This document shows, piece after piece, positions 33,978-43,900 of a DNA stretch of 64,000 nt. A program made the position numbers and the translations under genes. The notes under the pieces are model-generated. The model was not told where the DNA came from. It did no database searches and saw only the letters and a program-made list of their open reading frames with translations. Source of the DNA: Conchocele bisecta (Eukaryota > Mollusca > Bivalvia > Lucinida > Thyasiridae); contig CM055277.1 of the NCBI GenBank assembly GCA_029237695.1, positions 39,714,242 through 39,778,241 on the forward strand. The letters run 5' to 3'. Position 1 is the stretch's first letter; each line of letters opens with the position of its first letter.

Positions 33978-35381
33978 ATGGATAACAAGGCATTTATTAG
34001 CTTTAATTATAATGCAAAGTACGCGGCTGGGGGAGTATATGCCACTAAGGGTGGCGCTCCCCGGCTGGTGCACCCCACTACACAAGTTCGCCGTGGAACA
34101 GGCTTTCGAACCAACTTCCCCGACATCTTTGAACAATATAGGCTGCCCAAGATTACTACCATGGAGGTCGTGAACGGGTGGAAAGCAACACCGATGAAGT
34201 TTTGGCAGAATCAGCTCAACTTCGCCGTATGGTGTGCAACAGCCGGATGCGGGGTTTCCTCTCAGGACCATCTGGCCGCGGAGGACCCATTCTTGAGGGC
34301 CGTTTACAACTTTCACGTGTACTACACTATTAGGAGGATTCTCAAAGAACAGAAAGTCTCTCTGCCGCAGGACGACGGCTGGAATCCCATTTCCAGCGCA
34401 TACTACCGTAGGGCGTTCGAAAGAATTTGTAACGAATTTGTGGTCACAAAAGACGCGGACTGGCACCAGAAAGCATTTCCTAGCAGCACTGGCCTCGGGG
34501 ACGTTCTCATTCGGGGTCAGTCTGGGAATTGGACGCAGACTGATTTTAGACACGATCACTCCGGCGACCACATCGTCAGTCGGAACGCCGGGAATTTTGA
34601 CCCCGCGACGATGACCTTCGGGCCGGAAGTGTCTGGAGGTCGGCACTGCGGCGTCTCATCCTGCGATTGGCTACCTCCAAAACTAGCTCACGTCGATTAC
34701 ATACAGCAGAATGCTGCGGTCCAGGATGCGTGGGGATCATTTATGTTAGATAAGGGTCTGGGGTTCACGCAGGCCGGGGTTACTCGCCTCAACGACTCCA
34801 TTTGCACGTACGTATGGGCCATCCTCGGCGCACAGGCGCAAGCGCGCAGTTCTATACTAGGAGCCGGGACAGCGTTTGACGCACAAAAAGAGTTCTTGAC
34901 AAATGTCGAGGATGCCATCTCATCTCCGGTGGACCTCCCGGATGCGATCCAGCGGTATCAAGACGTTTTGCAGTATGCCGGCACCCCAGTAGACTATGTA
35001 TTTGGAATAGGTCTGTATATGGCGCCGACCAATATGATAATACGAGACGATCGGGTTGACGGTTACAATAATCAGATCGTAATCGCCACCGCCAAACGAA
35101 AGATCGGCCATAACGGGAACGTGAACGCGAATATCATCAAGCGCACCGCGCATGGAACTGATTTCATAAAACCGCAAGCACCCACCCCAGCACAAACCAC
35201 CCCATCAAGTTCCAGCTCAGGAGCGGGAACTAGTGTCACACCAAATTCCGACGTTGTTCCAACGGCTGCAATAGGACTTGATGCACCAGCAAGTTCCTTC
35301 GGAACTACAACCCACGAGGATGAAAAATTAGGGCTCGTCGTCGCCCTCGTAGCGATCAGACTATTTGTGCTTTGGTTTTAG
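33978..35381 (+). CDS. conserved Polinton protein of 467 residues, unknown function
   Basis: The longest intact gene of the element. The N-terminal 370 residues are dense, with many aromatic residues (KFWQNQLNFAVWCATAGCG, RYQDVLQYAG, VFGIGLYMAP), and look like a folded mainly helical domain. Residues about 400-445 are a Pro/Ser/Thr linker (TPAQTTPSSSSSGAG), and the last 15 or so residues (LGLVVALVAIRLFVLWF) are a membrane anchor at the very C-terminus. I recall close relatives in other invertebrate Polintons, always next to the capsid genes, but no assigned function. The tail-anchored layout suggests a virion or assembly membrane protein (inference). The 3' end overlaps the convergent gene by 21 bp. 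Codon use looks constrained despite the decay of neighbouring genes. Confidence 0.8.
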   Translation: MDNKAFISFNYNAKYAAGGVYATKGGAPRLVHPTTQVRRGTGFRTNFPDIFEQYRLPKITTMEVVNGWKATPMKFWQNQLNFAVWCATAGCGVSSQDHLAAEDPFLRAVYNFHVYYTIRRILKEQKVSLPQDDGWNPISSAYYRRAFERICNEFVVTKDADWHQKAFPSSTGLGDVLIRGQSGNWTQTDFRHDHSGDHIVSRNAGNFDPATMTFGPEVSGGRHCGVSSCDWLPPKLAHVDYIQQNAAVQDAWGSFMLDKGLGFTQAGVTRLNDSICTYVWAILGAQAQARSSILGAGTAFDAQKEFLTNVEDAISSPVDLPDAIQRYQDVLQYAGTPVDYVFGIGLYMAPTNMIIRDDRVDGYNNQIVIATAKRKIGHNGNVNANIIKRTAHGTDFIKPQAPTPAQTTPSSSSSGAGTSVTPNSDVVPTAAIGLDAPASSFGTTTHEDEKLGLVVALVAIRLFVLWF

Positions 35382-36402
35382 GAACTCTCGGGCGGAGAAT
35401 AGTATGAGACCGGCGATCGCCACGATTAAAGCCCAAGTATTTTTGGCGAGCCATCCGGCCGTTTTTGATAATATAGATAACAAGTAGGAGACTACACTCC
35501 CTATCAGCCCAGGCAGAGCGGCAGCCGCCCTTCTGGCTAATTTAGCCAGGAGACTGGCGAGGGCTTTTAGATGCTTTTTTACCCACTCCTTGGCTCTGCT
35601 CTGATGACGTGGGTGCTGGCGCGGGTGCTGGCGCGGGTGCTGGCGCGGGTGCTGGCGCGGGTGCAGCCCCCGCACTGCCTACGAGCAGCTCGATAGCTAG
35701 AACTATGGTCGATATGGTCATGCCGAGAGCCGTGAGGATGCTTACTATCGTGACACCCTGCTCTCTGAACAGAGTGCGAACACGCTATCGTCACCGAGTG
35801 TCGTCTCGGTGCAGAACCCTCGAGATTGATTCGCGGATCCAACTTATTTGTGTGCGGAGAGCCTCACGGTTAGCCGATGCAGCCTCCAAGCGAGCTTCTG
35901 TTTCATCCCGCAACGACCGCAGTCGTTCGTTGATCCGCTCGGTAGATTCTCTATCACCATCACGGACTTCCCCAAGTTTTCTTTCTTCTAGCGCGATATG
36001 TTCATCCAGCGCCGTGAGTTTGGAGAGGTTATGGACCAGTTCGCACCGGACTGTTTGCAGAGCTTTATCGAGTCCCCGGAGTTCGTGAAGAGGTAACGGT
36101 GGGTCATCCATCGTGCTGTCTAACTCACTTTCGTTGATCTCCATTGTGCGAATAGCGTCGGTGGCTACACGAGGGACCATACCTTTTTCTGCCAAAGTGT
36201 TGTAGTAGTCGTTTACAGCTGTCTCGAGTAATTCCCGACTTAGACTAATGGTAGCGCCACCTATTTCCTCGCTGGCTGAATCCCTATGAAGGGTGTTTCG
36301 TTATCATCATCGATGTCATCCTCGATGTCAACATCGATGTCATCATCATCGAGGTAATCGTCTCGGCCGACTTCGTCCATACCAATATCGTAATCAGCCA
36401 TT
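35361..36402 (-). pseudogene. coiled-coil membrane protein, frameshifted
   Basis: Several minus-strand frames line up as one gene of about 345 codons. The order is an Asp-rich acidic start (ATG at 36402, DDDDIDVDIEDDIDDDNE), a helical segment, and a charged coiled coil (about 36195-35791, RINERLRSLRDETEARLEAA). A hydrophobic helix follows (TIVSILTALGMTISTIVLAI, about 35750-35700), then an Ala-Pro linker, then an amphipathic/hydrophobic C-terminus with GLIGSVVSYLLSIL and WALIVAIAGLILF ending at 35361. The frame changes near 36270, twice around 35790-35760 (with stops) and near 35600. Similar two-helix proteins occur beside capsid genes in other Polintons as I remember them. The linker is coded by a 12-bp tandem repeat (35612-35672), a likely place for slippage. 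Function unknown. Confidence 0.55.
35612..35672 (-). repeat. 12-bp tandem repeat coding Ala-Pro linker
   Basis: GCGGGTGCTGGC is repeated about 4.5 times; on the minus strand it reads as alternating Ala and Pro codons. It lies within the frameshifted coiled-coil membrane protein gene. Confidence 0.8.
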
Positions 36403-36453
36403 TTTAACGATGTATTAAAGAAAAAACCATACGGGTTTGATAGAGTTTCAATA
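36403..36453. promoter_or_regulatory. short divergent intergenic region
   Basis: Only 51 bp separate the ATG of the minus-strand coiled-coil gene (36402) from the ATG of the capsid gene (36454). It is AT-rich (TTTTTAACG, TATTAAAGAAAAAA) and would have to hold both promoters. No specific element is identified. Confidence 0.3.
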
Positions 36454-37692
36454 ATGTCTTCGAGTCAATACGGACGCAAACTCAATCCATACTGCAGACT
36501 GCGGGAGCCCCTCGGGGCGAAAGGCGTGAGACAGAGCGTCGTTATTACGAATAACCCATCGACGATCAACAAGAACCAGCAGCTCTTGGCCCACTTCCCC
36601 AACCTCGGAGCTAGCGACGTCATTGTGCCGGGGACTGTTCGCCTCGCTTTCACTATTTCGCTGACGTCGACAGACGCGGACCGAACCATCGTTCAGAATC
36701 TGGGTCGCGCCATCGGCATGAAGACCAAGATAAATATTTCTGGTAATGAGGTGATGTCGATCGACGACAGCGACATCTACCATTGCTACCAGGACCTGTG
36801 GAAGACGGCGCAAGAGAGCGAAAACGCGGTCTATCAGGGTATTGATACCAGCAGAAATAAGAACGTAACCAGCGACAACGCGATCGCGGCCGCTTACGTC
36901 AACCACTTCTCGACTTCGAGTTGCTGGAGAGCCACATGCCCTACTTTCAGAGCGCTTTGGCGGACCGCCTCGAATATGAACTAACGTTCAATGACTACGG
37001 CCGAGTTCTCATAGCCACTGACATGTCATCGACGTATACGATCGACAATGTGTCGCTGGAGTACGACATTGTCACGATGCCCGAACTCGCGCGATTGATC
37101 AGAAACCCAGTACGCCGGGCGCGTTGACATACTTTAAGACCGAGTTCTTCGCCACCGCAAGATGACGAAAGACAAAAGCGACACATTGTGGAATATTAAT
37201 GTCAACTTCCCAGCACGCTCGATGAAAGGCATACTGATGCTGTTCGAGGAGTGTCGGTTCGCACTCGGTGCTAGAAAAAGCGATAAATTCTATAACCCCA
37301 AAATCACAAAGGTAGAGGTGACAATCGAGGGAGTCCCCAATCAACTCTACAGCCAGGGCATTCGCGCGCACCAGCAGTGGGACGAAGCCAGGAAGCAGTT
37401 TGCTGCCGGCTCTAAGCGCTCCCCGGAGGTTGCCGCGGTTGCCAAAGACCTGCAGCTCTCGGTCGTCTCCCACGCGGAGTTCCTGACTTCCACATACGTG
37501 TTATGGCTAGACATGCGAGCCAGCGACGACGACCAAATGCACGGTAGCCAAGTTGAGGACGCTAGCGAGGGTGTGACGATCCAGATAGCCAAAGAGGCGG
37601 ACGGAGCTGGCGCATTGAACGTGTACCTATATATAATAACAGATGCGCAACTCAACATCGAAGATGGCCGATACGTATCAGCAATCTACTGA
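36454..37692 (+). pseudogene. probable Polinton major capsid protein, broken
   Basis: Three plus-strand pieces form one gene of about 413 codons. Piece 1 (36454 to about 36909) contains VIVPGTVRLAFTISLTST and ISGNEVMSIDD. Piece 2 (to about 37107) contains LESHMPYFQSALADRLEYEL and YTIDNVSLEYDIV. Piece 3 (to 37692) contains KGILMLFEECRF and YNPKITKVEVTIEG and ends LNIEDGRYVSAIY. Frameshifts lie near 36909 and 37107, and an in-frame TAA lies at 37135-37137. Strand-turn-strand pattern, length and position before the packaging ATPase fit the double-jelly-roll capsid protein of Polintons; the assignment is by family resemblance, not by structure. The stop is followed directly by ATPase sequence with no spacer. 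Confidence 0.65.
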
Positions 37693-38205
37693 AAAAGCTC
37701 TACCGAAGGATGCCTTTCGACACATTATGATCCTGTGTCCCACTGTGCGGCACAACGAGACTTATCAGCGGCGCCCTTGGATATGGGCCGACCCTCAGGT
37801 ATACGTCATTGACGCGGCGACAGGCTTCACGATTGGCTGCGTGGTTTATACCAAATATTTCAGGGTGAGCCCACCCTATATGTGATTGACGATTGCTCGG
37901 CCAAGGCGGCGATGACCAAAAAGAAGGACATGCTCTCTGAGCTCGCATTTTCTGCCCGCCATGCTGGGCAAAGCGTATGGATCTGCACTCAAAAGTACAA
38001 CGCCGTCCTGAAGGATCTGCTCGAGAAAACGAAATGGGTCGCCATCTTTCACTGCAAGGACCGAGACTCATTCGATGAATGTCTTCGAGAGAACGACGTT
38101 ATCACAACGCGCGAGGAGCGGCTGGAGGTTCGACAGATGCTTTCGGAAACTAAGCACGCCAAGCTTCTGCTGAGCAAATACTTAACAATGCTTAACAATG
38201 CTTAA
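37664..38205 (+). pseudogene. FtsK/HerA-type packaging ATPase, N-terminus deleted
   Basis: Homologous sequence begins at about 37690 with PKDAFRHIMILCPTV and continues through Walker B (LYVIDDCSA, Asp-Asp at 37888-37893) and SVWICTQKYNAVLKDL to HAKLLLSKYL. The family is the A32-like genome-packaging ATPase of Polintons. The Walker A (P-loop) segment that should precede PKDAF is absent: capsid coding sequence ends at 37692 and the ATPase starts mid-domain, so a deletion removed the start of the gene. The frame also changes near 37825. The C-terminus is replaced by a 10-bp tandem repeat (38180-38275). It cannot hydrolyse ATP. Confidence 0.75.
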
Positions 38206-38275
38206 CAAATGCTGAGCAAATGCTTAACAATGCTTAACAATGCTGAGCAAATGCTTAACAATGCTGAGCAATTGT
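38180..38275 (+). repeat. 10-bp tandem repeat CTTAACAATG
   Basis: CTTAACAATG and variants with CTGAGCAAATG are repeated about nine times at the 3' end of the ATPase gene; it introduces TAA stops. Probably a local slippage expansion within the element. Confidence 0.75.
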
Positions 38276-38403
38276 TAAGAATTTGTTGCTCCGTTGTGAG
38301 CTTTGTTGCGAGCATAACGGTGATCATAAGTATCGGATGGTGCGCTTGGCAATATGTTATACTTATGAGGCTAGTCAGAATAGTACTAGTTGCGATAAAC
38401 ACA

Positions 38404-39034
38404 ATGAACTGCGACGAAGTTCTCGATCAGCTAATGGAAGAAACAGTCTTGTCGACTGCCGACACGACTGAAACTGTAGGAACACCTGTCAGCACGACTG
38501 CCGACACGACTGCCGATACAAATGAAAACACGACGCGCCGCAAGCGGCTAGCTGCGCTGGTTGCTGGGGGCAATCGGAGCAGTATTGCGGTAGCGTCTCT
38601 CAGTTTGTCAGGTGGACAAGATGTCAGATGCGGAGGTTGATCAAATGTATACGCGATACGAATCTAGGTTAGGTGCGGAGATGACGAAAACTCTTGGGGC
38701 GGCGGCTATTCATTTGTACGCTACCGCTGTTAGTATAATTCTCCCTATACCAAACACCGCGGGGTTGATTGATGATCTAGAGACTGACCCTTTTGTAGGA
38801 CACACTCTTAGAACAGCCTGCTGCTCAATTTATCACAAGTTTGGAATGTACTTAGCTCCGCTGACAACCGCGTTTACCACGGCTAAGCACTGTCAATTTG
38901 GACATATATGCCCACGAACTATAAGCTCAGAAAATGATGACACAAGACGCACATGCGAGAGTGACGGAACAGCCCTCAACACTGTTGAATCCGATTTCAC
39001 TTCCAACGGCGTTGAGGGAACTATCTCCACATGA
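38404..39034 (+). pseudogene. conserved Polinton accessory protein, frameshifted
   Basis: An N-terminal piece starts with ATG at 38404 (MNCDEVLDQLMEETVL), runs through a Thr/Ala/Asp-rich repeat (GTPVSTTADTTADTNENTT) and a basic RRKRLAALV. The frame then shifts near 38565, passes a TAG at about 38591, and continues as the open stretch from 38612: MSDAEVDQMYTRYESRLGAE, FLAPLTTA-type hydrophobic region, and KHCQFGHICP. I recall one continuous protein of this layout in related elements. Function unknown; a Cys/His cluster near the end (HCQFGHIC) could bind metal. The 3' end overlaps the next gene by about 100 bp. Two separate genes are an alternative reading. Confidence 0.5.
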
Positions 39035-39386
39035 ACATGCTCCACAGGAGCAAGCTCCGGTTGCACGACACAAAAACCCAAAAAGACAGGCAACTGGGCG
39101 GGCAGTGGCTGCCACCCGAAAAGCTAAACAAGATAAAATACTCGCCGAGCTTCGAGAGGCCAAACGGTCGTTATTTGTTCCTGCCGTTGAAACAGCAAAA
39201 CGCCCGTTGGTTCCACATCCGAAGGCAGCTGTTTCTCCTGAGGATCAATCCCCGATTGCTGTAGCTCCTACATGGATCATCCCATGGGTTGTTGGTGGTG
39301 GTCTGGCAGTTGTGGGCACCCTGTGTGCACGGAACTACCTTTCGAGACAACCAGCCGCGGTTCCGAAACCGATTGCGCCCCATTAA
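38937..39386 (+). CDS. tail-anchored Polinton accessory protein
   Basis: Open for 149 codons from ATG 38937 (a preceding ATG at 38934 is equally possible). The first 50 residues are polar with Pro/Gln/Glu (HEHAPQEQAPVARHK). A basic motif KNPKRQATGRAVAATRKAKQ is followed by a helical charged segment, then one membrane helix (WIIPWVVGGGLAVVGTLCA) and a short Pro-rich tail. The KNPKR-x-A-x-GR/K segment followed by a single C-terminal helix is, as I recall, recurrent in invertebrate Polintons. It probably belongs in a membrane with its basic part facing nucleic acid; that is inference. It overlaps the preceding gene in a different frame. Confidence 0.6.
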   Translation: MTQDAHARVTEQPSTLLNPISLPTALRELSPHEHAPQEQAPVARHKNPKRQATGRAVAATRKAKQDKILAELREAKRSLFVPAVETAKRPLVPHPKAAVSPEDQSPIAVAPTWIIPWVVGGGLAVVGTLCARNYLSRQPAAVPKPIAPH

Positions 39387-39417
39387 ACATTGATCGTGAT
39401 CCCTTTTATATGCAATA

Positions 39418-39585
39418 ATGGCTGAAAACGATGGTAAAAGGATAGTGAATGCGCTTTATCACGCCGTGGTGATATCGGGTTTCAGTATCAGGTTTGCTCG
39501 ACTATCAAAGATGGCCGTCGGAGGGCCCGCTCCCAAATTGGACATGACTGTGAGAGACGCAGCTACTATATTGGAAAAGCAATAA
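39418..39585 (+). CDS. small Polinton protein, 55 residues
   Basis: ATG at 39418, stop TAA at 39583-39585. The sequence contains KRIVNALYHAVVISGFSIRF, a weakly hydrophobic helix, and MTVRDAATILEKQ. Small proteins with the same NALYHA-x-VISGFS start are known to me from related elements, where they are somewhat longer, so this copy may be truncated by the AAGCAATAAGCAA repeats that begin at 39577. Function unknown. Confidence 0.5.
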   Translation: MAENDGKRIVNALYHAVVISGFSIRFARLSKMAVGGPAPKLDMTVRDAATILEKQ

Positions 39586-39599
39586 GCAAAAGCAATAAG

Positions 39600-39634
39600 C
39601 AATAATTATTTAAAAAAATATAATATATAGAACG
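39600..39634 (+). promoter_or_regulatory. possible TATA-type promoter of integrase
   Basis: AATTATTTAAAAAAATATAA lies directly upstream of the integrase ATG at 39635, in contrast to the GC-richer coding DNA on both sides. Suggestive only. Confidence 0.3.
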
Positions 39635-40952
39635 ATGTTAGTTGATGATCTTTATTACGCTTTCATCGATGTAGGCCACACGGCCCTTAGACACAGTTTA
39701 GCTGGCGCAAAGGGTCTGATCCGTCTGGCCCAAGATTCTCTAGAGAAGTGGTACGAAGACGAACACTCGGCCACACTTTTCGCAAAACTGATGTTAGATT
39801 CCCACCGAGTTCCCGCTCCTGTTCCAATCCAATCGTGATTGGAAACAATTGGGGAACTTAACCGGCAGCTGCAGCGAAACTTCCAACAAAGATTTAGTAT
39901 GGACGACGCAGTTACCGGACGATCTGGCGAGGGCATGTTGGAGACTGTTCGACCTACTAGAATACCTCGCATACGATGGACACACGCAAACTTAATACCA
40001 AACTGTCGGTTCGCCTAAAGCGCAAGCTAGCGAACATATACTACAGCCCCCGCGGCGGCGAGCAAGGTTTCCGAAAACGCCGCAAGGAATGGCTTAAGAA
40101 GCAGGCCATCTGGCAGATCTATTTGCCCGCGCCTCGCAGTATTCCGCGCCCGAAATTCGACGTGCCGGTGCAGAACGAAGTCCACCAAGCAGACCTCCTG
40201 TTTCTCCCTCACGATCGCGTCGGTCGCAAGACGTACAAGTACGCACTGACAGTCGCTATAAGGGGGCTGAGCCACTGGCCACGAAATAGTCTAAGGAGGT
40301 GGGCGAGGCTCTTTCACGAATATATAAGAGGAGTCCTCTCAAATGGCCGAATCTTCTACAGGTCGATCCCGGCCGCGAGTTCATGGGCGCGGTCTCCCAT
40401 CTATTGACTAAGCACAAAGTTTCAGTTAGACGCGGCCGCGTCAACATCCACCGGGACCAGGGGATCGTGGAGCGGTTCAATCGAACCCTGGCTGAGAGGC
40501 TGTTCGGGCACCAACATGCCAAAGAGCTTGTAGATCCTCATACGCGATCGACCGAGTGGGTGACCAGGCTGCCCGCTGTGGTCTCCGCATTGAACGGCGA
40601 GGTGACCAGATTGATCGGTAAAAATCCCGTAGATGCCATCAAGTCTAAAACGGTGTCGCACAAACCATCTGCCGTCTCGCGCGGGCGACCCGTTGGTTTA
40701 GCGGAGAAACGGCTTCCATCTGATGTTGCCGTCCGGTACCTCTATCAACCGGGAGAGCTGGAAGGTGGTCGCCGCCGCGCGACTGATCCCGTGTGGTCTC
40801 TCAATGTATATCAACTGGATCGATCTATTACCAAACCCGATGAACCCGTGCTCTACTATTTGGATGATGGTCCATCTCACGGGTTTGTTCGCGAAGAACT
40901 TCGCGTGGTGCCTTCTGACACCCAGCTACCCCCCGACCGTCCGTCGCCATAG
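39635..40952 (+). pseudogene. retroviral-type (DDE) integrase, broken
   Basis: Pieces in order: 39635-39838 (LYYAFIDVGHTALRH, helical), a second frame to about 39990 (PDDLARACWRLFDLLEYLAY), 39976-40260 with the first catalytic Asp in VHQADLLFLP (40192-40194), and 40262-40952 with the second Asp in VDPGREF (40365) and Glu in IVERFNRTL (40470), a D-x34-E spacing. The C-terminal part (VWSLNVYQLD to REELRVVP) looks like the small barrel domain. Frames change near 39838, 39990 and 40258. At 40258 the conserved strand after the first Asp is shortened, a small deletion, and a TAG sits at 40287-40289. The three catalytic residues survive but the protein cannot be made. In Polintons this enzyme inserts the element and makes 6-bp duplications. 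It converges on polB with a 35-bp gap. Confidence 0.85.
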
Positions 40953-40987
40953 TCGGTCTTTAGTATTCTCCCCTTTGTTGATTGTTT

Positions 40988-43900
40988 TTACCTATCTATA
41001 GGCTCGGTGTGTACCCCGTCTTCCATCACTCTCCTCTTGTCGTAGTACGCCGACAACCCCAACTTCTCCTGATTGTACGTCTTCATCACACCGTTAACCA
41101 TTCGGAATCCCCTGTTCTCCGCCATGTCCCTTCTTCCTTCGAGAGTGCTGTTGTACCTCCACCAAGTCAGATCGTTAGATCTCCTCGACATCCCCTTGGC
41201 CGAGTGCTTAGTTTGATCGTCACCGCTCACGTAGTAACACTTGCTGCACAGAGCGATGGCTCTATCCCCTCGAATTCCAGCTTGAACAGTCCCGGATCCC
41301 AAGCCAACCACTCGGCGTTCTCCTTATTGAACTTTCTCTTCATCTTCTTTCTCACCACCTTCGCCAGCATCTTCCCCGACAGCGCGAAGTACATGCTGTC
41401 AGTGTCCATCTGTATGAGTTCGAAATCTCCGCGATCCACGTACTTGTCCAAGAAGTCGTAGTCGAACTCCAGCATCCGGAGCTTGGCCAACTGGTAGACA
41501 CCTATGCTACACTGAAACGGTCTGTTTATCACCACTCGAGTCTTCCTGCTCGATATCCCGTAAGCCTCCCCAATCTCCTCCAGGTCTTCGAACCACGCCG
41601 ACCTCAGTACCCGGTCTACAGTCTTCTCATCCTTCGTATATGTGGTGTTCAGGTGTCTCGCTTATGCCTCTATCAGCTTGCCACAACACGCGTTGCCAAC
41701 CAGTTTGAATATCTCCGCCAACACCGCATTGCTCTTGTCGACGTCCCCCGTCCGTCTGGCGGCGGTGACCTCTTAAACGAACCATTGGAACGGTTTGCCG
41801 AGCGTGTAGTCTATCACCTTATGCACCGCCTTGACTTCAAGACCGTGCTCCATATACCACTTTAGCAGCGGGGAGTATATGATCATCTTCTTGGCGGATA
41901 GGGCCCCAACGAGCTTTCTCTGACCTTCGACCCTAGTCCTCCCGGTCCTGGTCAGGTAGTCTTTCATGTGCTGCGGAACCTCGGTCTCTTCGACTTCTCG
42001 ATTAACGAACAGCGGCGACATTTCAGAGAACTTGTCTCGAAACGTTTCCGGGACCTCTATATCCAACTCCGCAAATCCGAATTCCTGACCTTCCTCACGA
42101 AACAGTCTATATACGCCTGTCTTTGCGGATCGTCACACGTCCTTATCTGCTCCTCCCCGCACGGCATGTCTTTCGACAGGGTAGACAGGTACAGCGCATT
42201 GGCGTCGTAACCCAGCACCGCTTTGCACATCTTCTCCTCCCGACTCCCTACCTGACCCCTGATCGTCGACCTGCCAGCCTCGGCGTATCTGGAGAACACT
42301 ATGGACGGACCACCGATCAATCTCTCCTTCATCATCGCGTAAGTCTCATACTTCGGCGACCAGAGCTCGGGCGTGTCCGCCTTCCCATCGATCGACCCGC
42401 GGAGCAGGTACTGAAGGGAAACCCCGGGCAGAGACACAGCGTCCTTGAGTATGTCCACACCTCTCCCCCTGTAGAACTCCGTCATTTTAGTCAGTGCCTC
42501 CTGGAACGGTCCGACGTCTAAGTCGTTGTAGTGTCGCAACCATTCCTGGAACGTCTTCATCCGTTTTTCTCGGAAGACCTTCTTACACTCTTTCCACTCG
42601 GGCAACGACAGTAGGAACTCACCATTCAATTTCGAATACCACTCGGGATAGTCGGGCAGCCCCGGATGGTCGAGTTTTTCTGGGGAATCGAACCACTCGT
42701 ACGGGAAGTGGGACTTTACCGTTTTACAGTCGTACGGCTTAACCCACCGGTCGTACGTGGTACCGGGTCCCATATACTGGATGATGTCGAGAAATCTAAA
42801 CTCCGGGGTAAACAGAAACATCGTCGTGTTGGCCCTCTTTCCGACCATCACCTTATTCACTGTGGCTGCCAACTTCTCGACAAAGTACCGCTTGATGAGG
42901 TTCAGGTCGTACCTGCTGCAGTTGAACCCCACCACCGGGACATGGTTTATCCACGAGACGATCTTCTCTCGCTGAGGTTTCGACAACATCTCTATGTCGG
43001 TCGGCAGATACTTCTTCCTAACCCCCTCCCTGATGCCTTTACCTCTCCTCTGCAGCTCGGTCACGAACTTCTCGACCAGAGTGTCGGGGTCTCGCTCGCA
43101 GATGTGGGTGATCCCCTCGTGCATAGTATCCCCCAACGACACCGATATAGGGACGTGCTCGACCTCAAAGGTCAGGTCTTTGGTGGGTCGAGTGATTTTC
43201 GACTTGTCGAGATACGCCTCGAAATCGTAGACTATCTGATGAGGGTATAGAGTCGTCTCCTCCTCGCGCGGTGGTGGTTGATAATGGGGATTCCCTTCCT
43301 TCAAACACTCGCACTCCCACATCACCACCAGCTCGTAACCCGCCTCTCTTATCTTGGCGTCTTGAAGTTTCGTCCTCTTGTACAGCACTACCTCGTTACC
43401 TCTCCTGCAATGTGTCGGACACCCGTGCCAGTAGCATCCGTGAAACTGAAACATGGTCTTGGTCTCGTGACAGTAGCCATCGACCGGATCACCGGCCACC
43501 CACCTCTCGCCGCCGTGACCGCATCTCGCGTGATGTATGTGCTTTCCCACCCTCTCCTCTTCTCTGCTCAACCATTGAATCGACATCGCGCTCGCTGACC
43601 CCTTGGGATAGAACGCCTTCTCATATGCCGACTGCGGTCTCTCTACCCTCTTACCTGGACATATCACCACGGTCTTCCCACCCATGCAGGTGGTCGCGTG
43701 CCTGTGCATGTTACACAATTTTGTGAACCGTTGTTGACATCCGGTGCATCCGTACTCGTTCGTCATCTTGTGGAGGTTCGTATAAATGAGGACCGAACGA
43801 GTTACCTCCAAACATTCCTATCGTCATGATCTTCTCCCCAACCGCGTCGTAGTTTGCCGGAGACTTCATTAGGTACCACACTCCGTCGGCGGTGGGCTCG

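Noticed and set aside
33508..34646. Opposite-strand frames, including one of 223 codons at 33975-34646
   Set aside because: Shadows of the minor capsid candidate and the 467-codon gene, whose codon patterns are much better.
35609..36088. Plus-strand frame starting with Gly-Ala repeats
   Set aside because: Antisense reading of the Ala-Pro linker and coiled-coil gene.
42123..43726. Plus-strand open frames of 80-194 codons
   Set aside because: Antisense shadows of the GC-rich polymerase gene.
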